In this document: positions 45,100 to 64,000 of the stretch, one piece after another
Numbering within the stretch: position 1 is the first letter of the stretch
Layout: each line of letters opens with the position of its first letter
Origin: Certhia americana
Taxonomy: Eukaryota; Chordata; Aves; Passeriformes; Certhiidae
Direction of reading: 5' to 3'
Assembly: GCA_018697195.1 (NCBI GenBank)
Contig: JAGMWU010000077.1
Location: forward strand, 1 to 64,000
Length of the DNA: 64,000 bases
Position numbers and translations under genes: made by a program
Notes under the pieces: generated by a model
What the model was told of the DNA's origin: nothing
Seen by the model: only the letters and a program-made list of their open reading frames with translations
The model's database searches: none

Positions 45100-45350
45100 A
45101 TGCGCTACAAAAGTATAAATAAAAGCGTTAAACTGAATACCGCGGGCATGAGGGAAAGCTTAAAAAAAAAAAAAAAAAAGAAAAATCCCAAAAAGCAGCC
45201 GCTCCTCCTGCAGCCCATCCCTGCCGGCTCGGGCCGCCCCCGGCCCCGCTGCCCGGGGGAGGGCACCGGGACCCGCTCCGCCCCCGGGTCCGCCTCGGGT
45301 CCGTCCCGGAGGAGGCAGCGGGATCGCAGCGCTGAGCTCTGCCCGTGCAG
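45100..45350 (+). promoter_or_regulatory. KANK4: candidate KANK4 promoter and noncoding exon 1
   Basis: TATAAATA at 45114-45121 is followed by an A-rich run and a CpG-dense stretch ending in a good donor, GTGCAG|gtaccg, at 45350/45351. This is the only promoter-like plus-strand sequence between USP1 and the KANK4 start codon. Inference only; no conserved coding sequence marks the exon. Confidence 0.45.
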
Positions 45351-45461
45351 GTACCGGGGACACCGGGGCCAGGCAACCGCGGGGGGACCGGGCACCGCAG
45401 CCGAGCGGCCGGAGGGAATGCTCGGGGCACCTGCGGGACTTTGGGACCGGTTTGGGTGTCC

Positions 45462-45735
45462 GGGGGTGCTCAGGGGCGTTGGGAGCAGCGCTGGAGGATG
45501 CTCGGGGGTACCTCAGAGGGTGCTCCTGGGCTGCGCGGGAGGATGTTCACAGGGATGTTTTGATAGTGCTCAGGGATGCTCCAGGGTGCTCGGGGAATGT
45601 GTGGGAGCGCTTTGGAGAGTGCTCCGGGGGTGCTCCAAGGGTGCTCCTGGGTGTGCTCTTGGGTGTGCTCCAAGGGTGCCCCAAGGGTGCTCCAAGGGTG
45701 CTCCGGGGGTGCTCCGGAGGTGTTCAGGGCTCTTG
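45462..45735. repeat. GC-rich minisatellite, GTGCTCC units
   Basis: Irregular 10-12 bp units such as GGGTGCTCCAA are most regular at 45618-45720. It follows directly on the candidate KANK4 exon 1. Confidence 0.85.
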
Positions 45736-46168
45736 TCCCCTCCCGTGGCTGCCCTGGGGCAGCATCAGCCGTGCCTCACTCGGGACAGGAGACTTTCCAG
45801 AGCTCCGGGATGGAGGCACTGAGCGTGGCTGGGCAGCTGGGAGAGGGCAGGAAAACTCCGAGCCCTGGTGGGACCCCCAGAGGTCACCGTGTGAGGGCTG
45901 GGAAGGGCTCCCAAGCCCTGGGCATTGCAGTGGAAGTCCCTAGAGTTGCGTTTAGCCTCAAAGCCGAGCCATAAAACCCTGCCTAGCCATGAAGCTGTGG
46001 CTCAGCCCAGCCTCCAGGCTGAGCTGGGCTCCCCCTCCTGCCCGCAGCCTCTCCCCATTTCCTTGCCGGCGTTCCAGCTGCCCGGACGGAGGAGCTCCTG
46101 GCACCGTAACTCATTCCAGGCTCTGGCCAAGGCTGTGCCCGGGTTCCCTGTGTCCCGAACGGGCCGGG

Positions 46169-46210
46169 AGAGGAGGGACAGGAGGGACAGGAGGGACAGG
46201 AGGGACAGCA
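46169..46210. repeat. 10-bp tandem repeat
   Basis: Four copies of GGAGGGACAG. Confidence 0.95.
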
Positions 46211-49200
46211 GCGCCTCTCCCTCGCAGGCAGCATCGCCTTTTCCCTGTGCGCTGCCAGGGCATTTCTGAGCAGCCCAACTCTGCCGGGACCAGGCGTGCC
46301 CCGAGCAGCTTTCCTCAGCTCCCTGTGGCCAGCTGGTGATTTCAGGCAGGCCTAAAGGCTCGGGCTGTGCTCCGGGAGAAATGGGGAGCAGGGAGCACTG
46401 AGCTGCTGCAGTGGGGTGCACATCACGGAGAGCTCTGGAGAAGAGGCTGGATGAAGGCAGAACGTGGGTTGGAGAGTCTGAGCTGGAAGTTCATGTGAGT
46501 TCAGTCGTGGTCTGGATGCTCTGGGTGTGATGTTCACCGTCCAGGGGTGGAAGTGGGTCTGGACTCTTCAGGGATATCTCATTTTTCTGGTATGTCACAC
46601 CATCAGGAAGGGTTTCCCTTGTCCAGAGCTACCCCAGATATTAAATATTTTAGCTGTGTTGCCCAAATGAAATTGGTGAACACCCAAAAACATTGCTCAT
46701 GCAGGGCAAGGGTAGCAACCACAGCAATATGAAAAAATCAGCATTTGCCTTTGGTCGTGTTTTGCAGTCTTCCAGGTGGTTTGTGTTTGATTTTGGATGG
46801 GCTAAATGGGAAAAACTGATCTCTTAAATGATATCTGAGCTGGCAAAGGAGGAGGGGGAACCTGTTACCTCATGTTAATCATTGATTATTTGTCAGTTTG
46901 ATTGTAATATTTAAAAAATAAGTACATCTGCTAAAATGACAGCCAGAGACGTGGCTGGGGAATCTGTGGTTGAGGAGGAATCAGTGAATGGATTCATTAG
47001 AACAGTCCTGGAGCTGGAAGATGAGATGTCAGGGAGCCTGTTGCTGCTGTGGGCTCTGCCAGACTCCTGGTGCAGTTTCCTGTGAGTAGGAAACCCATGG
47101 TCACATTCTGCTCCTCTCCTGAAAGTCCTGTTGTGAGGAAGGTTTTATCTCCCAGGTATCAGCCCCTCATGCAGTGCTGGGACTGTCCCATTCCCACTTA
47201 TTTCTTTGTCACCAAACAGGAATATGACATTACTTCCCATCAAACAAGCTCTGGCACAGGAACATTTTAGGAGGGAGAGGTTTGGTCTCAAAACATTCCT
47301 TGAATCAGGAGCTGTCTTGGGATCCTGGGACATGGCTGCTGGATGAACACAGGCTCATTCACAAGCTCAGTGCCAATTCAGGTCCCTCCCCTGGTGGTTT
47401 TACAGCTGCCAAATATTTTAAAAGTCACATTTCCATCACTGTGTGTTGCTGCCCAACTCATCAAATCTTGGATCTTTTTAAGGAAGCTTTGGGAGCAGCC
47501 AGAGGGATGAGCATGGCTCCATTGATGAGGGAAAAAATGTCAATATTGAAAGTTATTGTATTTTCCATTTGGTGCCCCACTTGACAGGGGTTATGTGACT
47601 CTGCCTGCCTCCAGAGCAGCAGGATGCAGGTTTTGGTCAATAAAACCCTGACCCCAACTCCAGGGGTGTGAAGGAGCCCATGGCTTGGGGCAGAAATCCT
47701 CACAGTGACAATGCCAGGGGAGAGCAGTGGGAAGTGGCTGCAGGGAGCTCCAGCTTCAACCCTGTTTATTTTAAACCTCAGTGGAATTCATGTTTTTGGG
47801 AAGCCTCAAATCCTGCCCATCCCAGGGTTTAAACAGCACATGAACAAGAAAGTGGTGTCATTATTAAGATAATACTCTCCCCAAATGGACAATTTAGTGG
47901 AGTCAGAAATGTGAAATATGGTGAAAAACCTACCCAGACACAGAGGTCTCCATCTTCAAGCTGAGAATATCTTAAATTTATCTTTGCAGCTGGTTTCTCT
48001 CCCCATCAGGGTTTAATGTGGTGTGAGAAAGATGAAACTACACCAGCAATGTGTGTAGCTTGGTTAAAAACCTGGAGGAGAATCCTTATTTCCTAAATGG
48101 GTGAGAGGTGGTATATGCTGCTCCAGGGCTCCCAGAAAATCCACACAGAAATCACCAGCAGAGGAGGAAGGTGGCACATCTGCCCTCTCTGCAGTCTCAG
48201 TCAGTGAGGAGAGTGGTTTCAGGTGGCCTGAAAAAGAAATGTTCCTGTGTGAAGAGCTTTTTAAACTTGTCAGGAGTGTGATCAATCCAAGTCTTGTTGG
48301 CTCGGGTCAGAAATCAATGGGAAATGGCTCCGTGTCTCCATGGGGGATTGCTGTGGTTGCCCAGGGAGGAGGAGAGAAATGCAGACAATAGGGTTTTCCC
48401 TAAAAGCACCTAAAATTTCCCACTTGGGCCACGTGGGAGCTATTCAGTATCATGGCAGCAAAGCCTGACTTGTCCCAAGGTCAAGGAGGTGGAACCCAGC
48501 AGCTCGGAAGGACCCAGAAGCCATAGCAGGACCTCATTGTTCTCTGTCAAAACTTGTGGGATTAAGGCAAGGAGAGTAAACATTAGAAACGAGGCACCTC
48601 AGATTTTGTCTGCCTTCTGACTGTGGAGCACTTTCATTTCAGGGCTTTGGGTGCTTTTTGTGATCACCTGGCTCTGGGAAAGAAGACTTTTAGGGAAAAC
48701 ACCACAGTTTTCAAGGCACGGGATAAAATCACCAGAATCAACCAAAGCTTTTGTAAGTCTGTGGCTGGAATGAGCTGAAGGTCAGTTGGAAAAGAGGTTA
48801 TCAGAGGAGGGGGTGAATGTGATCGTTTTCCCCTCCTGGTAAGCCATAAAAGAGGGAGAGAGTTTGGATATCTGATACCTCCAGGTCTGACCCGTCTCTA
48901 ATGGAAATGCTGGCAGGAAGCTCATAACATTTATTAGACAGCAACGAGCTGCTTTAATAAAATCAGGATCCGCACAGCTTTATTACAGACCTTGGGAAAG
49001 GGGTCTGAAATGGCTGTTTAAGTACCAAGGGTTGCACACCCGGGGGTTGCTGAAAGAGATCCTCTTCTTTACTGAGTGGTGCCGGGTTCATTATTCAGCT
49101 TCCTTGTGAACCCTCTCCCTTCCAACCCCGGGGAGGCCCCACACGCCTCCAGGATGTTTTCCATGTGCACAGCCCCCAGCTCCAGCCCCATCCGCCTCCT

Positions 49201-50259
49201 CCTCTGCTGCTTTTTTTGCAGAGAGGGTGGGAGGCCAGCCTGGACCTCTCCATCATCAACCACGAGCTGATGGGTTGCAGAGAGAGCTCGTCCCTCTCCA
49301 GCACTCCCAAATTGCTTCCAGCTCCCAGCTCTGCTCTGGAGATGCCACGGGCAGGCAGCAGCCAAGGGAGTTTCCTTTTGGGATGCAGTAAGATCCCAGT
49401 GCCACGGGGCACCCGTTGTCATCAGCCGTGTGCTGAAACCATCCACTGGCCCCAGGATGAAGGCTCTTCCCATAAGTAAGGGGTTTTGCATCCTAAATGC
49501 AGTCCTGCTCTGCCTCAGCATGTCCCGTGGGTGATACCAGCACAGGGGGAAGCCTGTCCAGCACGTGTGGCGTGGCTGCAGGCAGGGATGGATCCAGCTT
49601 GGAAACTCTTCCTCCTGGGTGCTGTTGGGCTTATAGCAGTGGCTCAGGCATTGTCTGGTCTCCCCACTTTAATTTTGGGTCTGCTCAGCTGCCTTAGGCC
49701 CCCTCAAGCTGCCGTTCTAAGGGATGCTGTGGGGCACAGGACCATGGCAGTGGTGATTTTGTGATGCCAGGCACACATGGGAAGGTGGCTGGTGTGCTCC
49801 TGGGACTCAGATCTCATCCAGCAGGAACCCTGTTTGCTCTCACTTTGGGAAACCTCATGACAACTCCTTGCAGTGCAAACCAGGACTTTAAACTGCTTAT
49901 ATTTGTCTAGGTATTTATTTAATCCCACAAAGTTTCCAAACCTCTTTTTTTTTTGCCTCCTGGAGGGAAAGTCCTTCCCGCAGCTGTGCCAGCGGGCAGC
50001 GGATCACAGCGGAGATCCCACCCGTGTGCATGTCCCCAGCAGACTGGAAGTGGGTTATTTTTCTTCCTTTGCAGTGAAAACAGAATTGAAAAATCCGTAC
50101 AACAAATATTCCCCGAGAGGCCATTTTTATTCCTGGTATGTCCATTTGCAGTGATAGCTCAGCCGGGTGTTGTGCAATCCAGACCGCCTGGATGGAGCAG
50201 GTTTGGGTGTAACCCTTTGGGTGCCGAGGGCCAGCTCTGCCTGTGGGTCACCCTGAGGT

Positions 50260-50790
50260 GATCCTGCCACTCTGCTCAGCCCTGTCAGGCACATCTGGGG
50301 TGCTGTGACCAGCTCTGGGCTCCTCAATAAGAGGGACATGGAGCTCCTGGAGTGGAGGCAGTGGAGATGAGGAAGGGCCTGGAGCATCTTTGTGCCCAGG
50401 AAAGACTGAGAGACTTGGGCCTGGTCAGTCTTGAGAAGAGATGGCTGAGAAGGGACCCCATCCATGGATATAAGTACCCAAAGGGAGGTGTCAGATAGAC
50501 AAGGATGGACCAGGCTCTGCTCAGTGGTGCCCAGCAATGGGACAAGAGGAATGGGCAGAAACTGATGCCTGGGAATTTCCACCTGAACATGAGGCAGAGC
50601 TTCTTCCCTGGGCAGTGACTGAGCCCTGAGCAGATTGTCCAGAGAGGCTGTGGAGTCTCCCTCACTGGGGGTATTCCTGACCCATCTGGACACAGTCCTG
50701 AGTTGGGTGCTCTGGGGTGACCCTGCTGGAGCAGGGATGTGGCCTTGGATGATCTCAGTTGTCTCTTCCGCCCTGAACTGCTCTGTGATG
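50260..50790 (+). mobile_element. CR1 LINE 3' fragment, longest in window
   Basis: About 530 bp. Contains GTGCTGTGACCAGCTCTGGG, GACATGGAGCTCCTGGAG, GTTCCACCTGAACATGAGG-like and GGTGACCCTGCTGGAGCAGG blocks typical of CR1 tails, ending CTGAACTGCTCTGTGATG. Open frames here, including a 270-codon minus frame, belong to the element. Confidence 0.93.
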
Positions 50791-52273
50791 CACCTGTGGT
50801 AGAAAGGAGAGGGGGTGAAGCCCAAACCTGCCATCCCACAGGGGATTCTCTGTGGAGAGGGGAAGGCAGCAGCCCTGCCAACATCCAGGGAGGCAGCAGT
50901 GGTAGCCAGGAGGAGTGAATGGGATGGCTCTTGAGCCATTTCAGAGCCGTCTGGTTCCTCTCATCCATGGGAGCAGCCGGCAGAGCAAACCCCCCCCCGA
51001 CAGCTGTGGTGCCTGATGTGAAGCAGCAGCAGTTTCAGGCCATGACCTCAGTTCTCAAGCTTGGGGGACAATCTTGGTGAACCCCACTTCCCCCTGCAGC
51101 AGCCCCCTTGCCAAAGCTATCAGAGGCTGGATGTAAATTCATCAAGCACCACCCCATAATTAATTAATTTGCATGTTTTGACTCCTTCCCTTCATAGCTC
51201 CCGATTGAAAGCTTATTTAAGGGGTCACAGACTTCTTCAGCTCCAGAGGGATTAAATGGGGGAACAACTGTAGGTCGTATTGTGGGTAACTGCAATGAGG
51301 AAATGCTCCAAATTAAAGCTTCCTGCGAGGCCTGTCCAGTGGGGAAACCAAACAATTCTTTCAGAATGACTTTGAAATCAGCATCGTATAGAAACGTGTG
51401 TATTTTTTTCCGTCATGCTGCTTTGTCTGGAGAACGCAAGCGGCAGAACGCGCTCAGAAAAGATGCACAAACGTAACTAAAGCAGAAGAATTCAGCAGAG
51501 AAGTGAGCCAGCCTGCTCTGGAGTTGGTTTTGAACCTCGGGCTGGGTAATTGCTTGTGAAAGCAGAAAGCCATCGACGCCGAGTCGCGGCCCTGTGCGGT
51601 GTGGGATGGAGCCGCGTGGGAAAGGAGGCATTTGGGAAAGGCAGTGTTTGGGAAAGGCGGCATTTAACCGGCTGCTGGAATTATTTTTCATTCCTCGGGC
51701 AGGAAGTTTAACCCATCCGTGCCTCGGGGGGAGCTGGCAAAAGGACAAACACTGCTGGTTCTCTAGGCGTCCAGATACTCTGCTTCCTGCAAAGGCAAAA
51801 CTTGTCTGCTTTTCTTCAAAGTTAATGTGTTAAAGTCCCGTTTGGGGGTTGCAGGGAGCTGGAGCAGTGCCAGCAGCTTTGCTCTCACACAGTGACAAGA
51901 TGTGGTTTTCCTCCCGAGCATGAGATTTGGGTTGTGCTGCTCGTTCAATGATGGGAAAGGTGCTGGCACTGCTCTGTGATGGGAGTCCCTGGTGAGAGCC
52001 CCCAGCAGAGCCCCCGGGCCCCAGGGGATGCCTCCACTTCCCAGGATTTTCTTTCCCAGCCCTGGAAGAGTTTTGCAGCCCTGAACCCCTCGGCCTTTGG
52101 AAGCAGGAGGTTGTTGCAAGTTCAGTGCAGAGACTGAGGGATTTGTCCCTGCTGCCAGCCTGGAGGGGCAGCAATCCAGGATGCCCGAGGGGAATGCCAA
52201 TGCAGGAGCTCAGGACAGGCTTGGGACGGGCACTCTGCCCGTCAGAGCCACATGCCACGAGTGTCCTGCCCAA

Positions 52274-52470
52274 AATCACAGAATCACAGCTTGGTTTGGA
52301 TTGGGAGGGACCTTAAATTCCTTGATTCTCATTCTACCCCTTGCCGTGGGCAGGGACACCTTCCACTATCCCAGGTTGCTCCAAACCCCATCCAGCCTGA
52401 CCTTGGTCACTTCCAGGGATCCAGGGGCAGTCACAGCTTCTCCGGGCAGCCTGTTCCAGGTCTCTGCTCT
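52274..52470 (-). mobile_element. CR1 LINE 3' fragment
   Basis: Starts with two copies of AATCACAG, the CR1 8-bp terminal repeat, then GGTTTGGATTGGGAGGGACC and the CAGGGACACCTTCCACTAT block. Confidence 0.95.
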
Positions 52471-54792
52471 GCCAGCTGACCCCTGCCTTGCCCGCGGCCA
52501 GCTGGAAGTTTGGATGGATAACCCCAGAGCCAAGGGCTGGAGAGTTTGATACAGAGGGACACCTGGGGACACCGGGGACACCGGGAACACCCTCTACCCC
52601 TGCCGCCCATCCCACCCGGCACCTCCTGGGGCTGCGGATGGATGGACACGATGAGAGGGGCCGGACAAGGGCGAGGGGCTGTGCCTGCTCCACACGTGGG
52701 AATGCAGCTCCGCCGGGAGGATTTGGGGACACTGAGCCCTTCTGCAGCTTCCCCCAGGCTGCCGCCAGCCGGCTGCGTTTCCTCGGGAGAGGCGCTCGTG
52801 GAATTGCTAATGCTCCATCCAGCCCGGAGGTGCAGCATGCGGAGGGCTGCAGCTGCAGCATCAGGTACAGCAACAACGCCGCCGTTAATTATTGACTCTC
52901 TCTTCAATTATCAGCCCTGATAAGGAGCAGCCTTCCTTCGACAACCCTGGTGCTCTGTGTTTTCTGGGAAAGGTAACTATTGCGTGGAGAAGTAACTCGT
53001 TCTGTGCGCCGAGATTGAACTGTCCTCGCAAAGGTCATCCGAGAGCCGTGGGCTGCTCTGCTGGAAAATCAATCCCTCTTTTGTGCTTCTTGGTTTAAAC
53101 TTGTATTTGCTTTCTGAGCAAGGTCACAGCTCAGCTGACCAACTTTGTAACTGCTGGAACAGGCTGGGGTCCAGCCACGCCGGGTTTGCTGCTCCGAACC
53201 CTTCGCTGCCGGCTCTGGGCTGGGGAGAGGATGCTGTGGAGGGAGGCAAGAGCTGCTGCTCCCCCGGGGGTTTGTAGGTGCCAGCGTGAGCAGGTAACAT
53301 GACAAAATGCTTTGCTAACCACTTTTTCCTTCCACCACAAAGTGCTGGAGGTGCTGCTGCAGTGCAGTAGAGCAGGCAGGCAGAGCTCAAATCATGTTGT
53401 GTTACTGCTAACAAGACTGTGCTAACGTGCTGCTGGATTGTCTTGCTATTTATAGGCTCGGGGTTAACTGTTTCCCAGTTAAAATTACTAGCAAGACACT
53501 CTGGGAGAATGGATTTCGTGGATATTTGTGGTATGTGGTTGAGTTAATTTGTAATTTAAATGTTTGGGGTGCTCTCCTTTCTGCTGGCTGGGGTTGATGG
53601 GGGAGCTGCTCACATTGCCTGGCAAGTGGGACGGAGTGCAAGAGGGGTTAAATGTGAGTGTAAAGAGCCCGTGTTTGAGTCCAGGCTGGTTAAAAAGACA
53701 GTACATTGTCCCTGCAAACGGGCTACCCCAGGGAATAAAACCACTTCTCTCTGTGCTGTTGCCTTCTCACATATTTGGCTTCTCCGTTTCCATTTCTGTA
53801 TGTATTTATTCCTGCCTTGAGAAAAACAGCCTAATTCTAATCTGGATTAATCCTCCCCATGGCCTCTCTGTGTAGCAAAGGTAAAAATCAGTGATGCATG
53901 GGGAGAAAAAGAAATGTTCTTCAGTTTTATTTAATAGAGAAAACTCAGCAAATATAGAACCTGACAGAGGGTCAGGCTAACAGGTTTTAGCAGGATGGAG
54001 AAGCATCTAAAACTGTTACCCTGCCTCAAATTATGGGCTGGACCCTGCGTGTAGGGGTCTGCTACTTCTGGCAGATGACTTCAGATTTTAATCTTATTTT
54101 TCTTGGGGGCAGGCATGGGAGAACAGCTGTGGGGTCCAATGAGGCACATTTTTGGCTCTAAGCCATGTTCTCCATGCCTGAGCTGCCCCGGAGGGGACGG
54201 GAGAACATCAGCAAGCTGGTTGGGTACATTCAGCATCCTTTTATGAGGTGATTTTGAAGTAGATTGGTCAAAGGAGAGTAGTGGTATTCTCAATTTGGGC
54301 TGCAGAGTTGGGATCCGGCCAGCTCATAAATGATCCAAATAGATGCAATTATCTAGATATTAAAAACCATCCTATTCACTGGCTTTCCCCCTCCTTCTGA
54401 ATAAATGACCTAGAAGAGTGGAGTGTAGCTGGTCAGGCTGGAATTGGCTGCAGTCAGAAAATTAAGGGAAAGAAACAACATTTGAGAAAGAGGCTGGTGT
54501 TTGTTTTGGCACGTGCTGTTTGTTGGCAGGAGGAGACAGAAGGAGTAGCCCTTTGTAGAAGGAGTGTGGTTAATTGGAGAGCACATCAGGAGCTTTCTAG
54601 GAGCTCACAAGGTGCTGGGTGGGCACCAACGTGACCCTCTGTGACCCTGCTGGAGCTTTGGAGAGCTTTGGTGTTCTCCTTGGGCCAGGACCTTCCTGAC
54701 TTTCCATCAAGGCTGTACATTGACTATAAACATACCTGTGTGACAACTAATTGTTTCTTTAAAAGGTTTTGGTCTTCCACAGTGTTTGTTGT

Positions 54793-54926
54793 GGAATCAT
54801 AAAATTGCTTGGGTTGGAAGAGACCTTGAAGAGCATCTCATCTCATGGGCAGGGACACCTTCTACTAGACCAGGTTGCTCAGAGCCCTGTCCAAGCTGGC
54901 CTTGGACACTTCCAGGGATGTGGCAA
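54793..54926 (-). mobile_element. CR1 LINE 3' fragment
   Basis: Starts GAATCATAAAATTGCTTGGG and runs through GGGACACCTTCTACTAGACC. Confidence 0.93.
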
Positions 54927-55721
54927 CGTCCTGTGGTAACAACATGGCACGATTTGAGTTCATTTTTTGAGCTGATTTTTGGTGAAGGTCAGCTGGAACC
55001 CCTTTGTGGGGAGCTCTGGAACTGTGGTCAAGTGCTAAAGCCCTTGCTGAGGCAAAGGTCTGCATGCAGAAAATGAGTTCAGGCTGCAGTGGTTTGGTCC
55101 AGGACATGGGTGTGAGCTGGGGCTGGCTCAGCACAGGCTTTGCACTGCTCCCTCCTGCCCTGAGAACATTGCATAGCTCAGGAGTGCACTGGAGGAGCAG
55201 GGATGGGCTTCCAGGCAGCTGTGGGACTGTCTCTGGCCAGGAACCAAACTGGATACTGTAAGGAAAATCATAAACAAACAACCTACTGTTCAGGAAACTC
55301 CCACTTCATCCTCTCTAGCAGAAATTAAAACCAGACTTCACTTGGAGTGTTGTTGTCCTTCTCACACAAACCAGGGATGTCCAACTGCCCCAACCTCCTT
55401 CACCCTTCCCTGCCTCCTCCCTTTGCCTTTCTAAAGGATCTGGAGGAGAGAAGTTTCACCCAGGATCTTTCTTAGTTGTTCCCAGCCATAATTCCTCATG
55501 CTCCAGGAGGGTCTCATCCGTGTCCACTTGATGGGAAGGAGCTGGAGGGTAACACAGCCCAGAAATGATGTGAAGATCTGAGTGTTGGCTGTGGTGGGTC
55601 TCCACCTGAAGTTGCTCCCTGAGCTAAAAGCAATTTGTCTGTGGTTCAGTGCAATTTGGTGAAGGTTCATTTTAAAAGTAGAGATGTGCTCTGAAGTAAT
55701 GGCTGTCATTTGTAGGAGATT

Positions 55722-55806
55722 CAACATAAATTTTGAATCTTTGTTTGTTATGGATTAAAAAAAAAAAAAAAAAAAGGAAAACCAGTCATTTCTGTGTCTA
55801 GTTTAT
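55722..55806 (+). repeat. direct repeat, copy A
   Basis: Shares TTGTTATGGATTA, an A-rich run and ACCAGTCATTTCTGTGT with copy B at 56812. Confidence 0.8.
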
Positions 55807-56184
55807 ATCCCTGTTGTCAGGGATCTTTTATCATGTTTTATCATCCCTGTGCCATGGATCTTAAGTCATCCCAAATGTCTGTCTGTCCTGGCTGGCAGTC
55901 AAACCCTCTGTAATGCAGGGGATGTTTTACAAGGACCAGCTCCCTGGGACTTCTGTCAAGCACCAGTTGTTGCCTCTGGAAAAGGAGCTATTGATTTTAG
56001 CAGCTTCAAAGCCCTTGGACACCACTGGGCTGCAGAAGATGGGAAGTGGGAGGGGGGTGGCCTTTGAAGACTTGTAAGACTTTAAGGAGAGATGAAGTTC
56101 ACATGGCTGAGAGTGTTATTTTATTAAATTAAAAGTATCCATTTCTTTTTTTTCAAGGGTGAAGCAACTCTTCCGTCTTTTTAG

Positions 56185-56219
56185 AAGATGCTGAAGTGAC
56201 AGCCCAGTTAGACCCCACC
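56185..56219 (+). other. KANK4: KANK4 5' UTR part of first coding exon
   Basis: The acceptor cgtctttttag ends at 56184; an alternative acceptor ttttttcaag ends at 56157. Either leads into CCCCACC-ATG. Confidence 0.6.

Positions 56220-64000
<7,781 letters not shown>

Larger units (their letters stand above)
35970..45100. other. USP1-KANK4 intergenic region
   Basis: No protein gene recognised. It holds the gapped 33-bp minisatellite, a poly-A tract, a GTGA microsatellite and one CR1. A patch with CpGs and little repeat character at 43160-43400 could be a regulatory element, but no defined motif supports that. Confidence 0.65.
45351..56184 (+). other. KANK4 intron 1 (if exon 1 is at 45 kb)
   Basis: Holds a GC-rich minisatellite, a 10-bp repeat, three CR1 fragments and a direct repeat pair that extends past the first coding exon. 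No other gene recognised. Confidence 0.5.

Noticed and set aside
50127..50939. 270-codon minus-strand open frame
   Set aside because: Lies largely on the antisense strand of a CR1 fragment; no similarity to reverse transcriptase and wrong strand for the element.

Overview
This is a stretch of bird nuclear genome, most likely a songbird. The evidence is split vertebrate genes with GT-AG introns, many 3'-truncated CR1 LINE fragments (the typical avian repeat) and no Alu/B1-type SINEs. Three genes are readable: the 3' third of DOCK7 (+ strand, 72-20865), all of USP1 (- strand, 35330-24554, ATG at 35073) and the 5' part of KANK4 (+ strand, promoter about 45.1 kb, ATG at 56220, running off the right edge). 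The order DOCK7-USP1-KANK4, with DOCK7 and USP1 tail to tail and USP1 and KANK4 head to head, matches what I recall of human 1p31, so this is a conserved ordinary locus rather than an accessory region.

Layout. 1-20.9 kb: seventeen coding exons plus one 15-nt candidate microexon of DOCK7, covering the C-terminal half and the catalytic DHR-2 domain. Introns hold CR1 fragments, a 34-bp minisatellite and a long C/T homopolymer tract. 20.9-24.5 kb: 3' UTRs of the two convergent genes. 24.5-35.3 kb: USP1, one noncoding and eight coding exons that join to an open frame of exactly 785 codons. 34.9-36.0 kb: CpG island promoter of USP1 with E2F-, NF-Y- and RFX-like motifs. 36-45 kb: intergenic DNA with a 33-bp minisatellite interrupted by a 10-N assembly gap. 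45.1-45.35 kb: a TATA- and CpG-containing region that is the best candidate for KANK4 exon 1. 45.35-56.2 kb: KANK4 intron 1 with CR1s and tandem repeats. 56.2-63.2 kb: six KANK4 exons up to the first ankyrin repeats. 63.2-64 kb: intron.

The three genes do not form a pathway. DOCK7 is a Rac/Cdc42 exchange factor, USP1 is the nuclear deubiquitinase of the FANCD2/PCNA DNA-damage response, and KANK4 is a talin-binding adhesion scaffold. I found no new biological system. The most interesting points are the DOCK7 microexon, the E2F-like motif cluster with a 120-bp tandem duplication in the USP1 promoter/intron, tandem NAGNAG acceptors in KANK4, and several uncatalogued local duplications. Statements about human orthologues are from memory; no alignment or database search was run.
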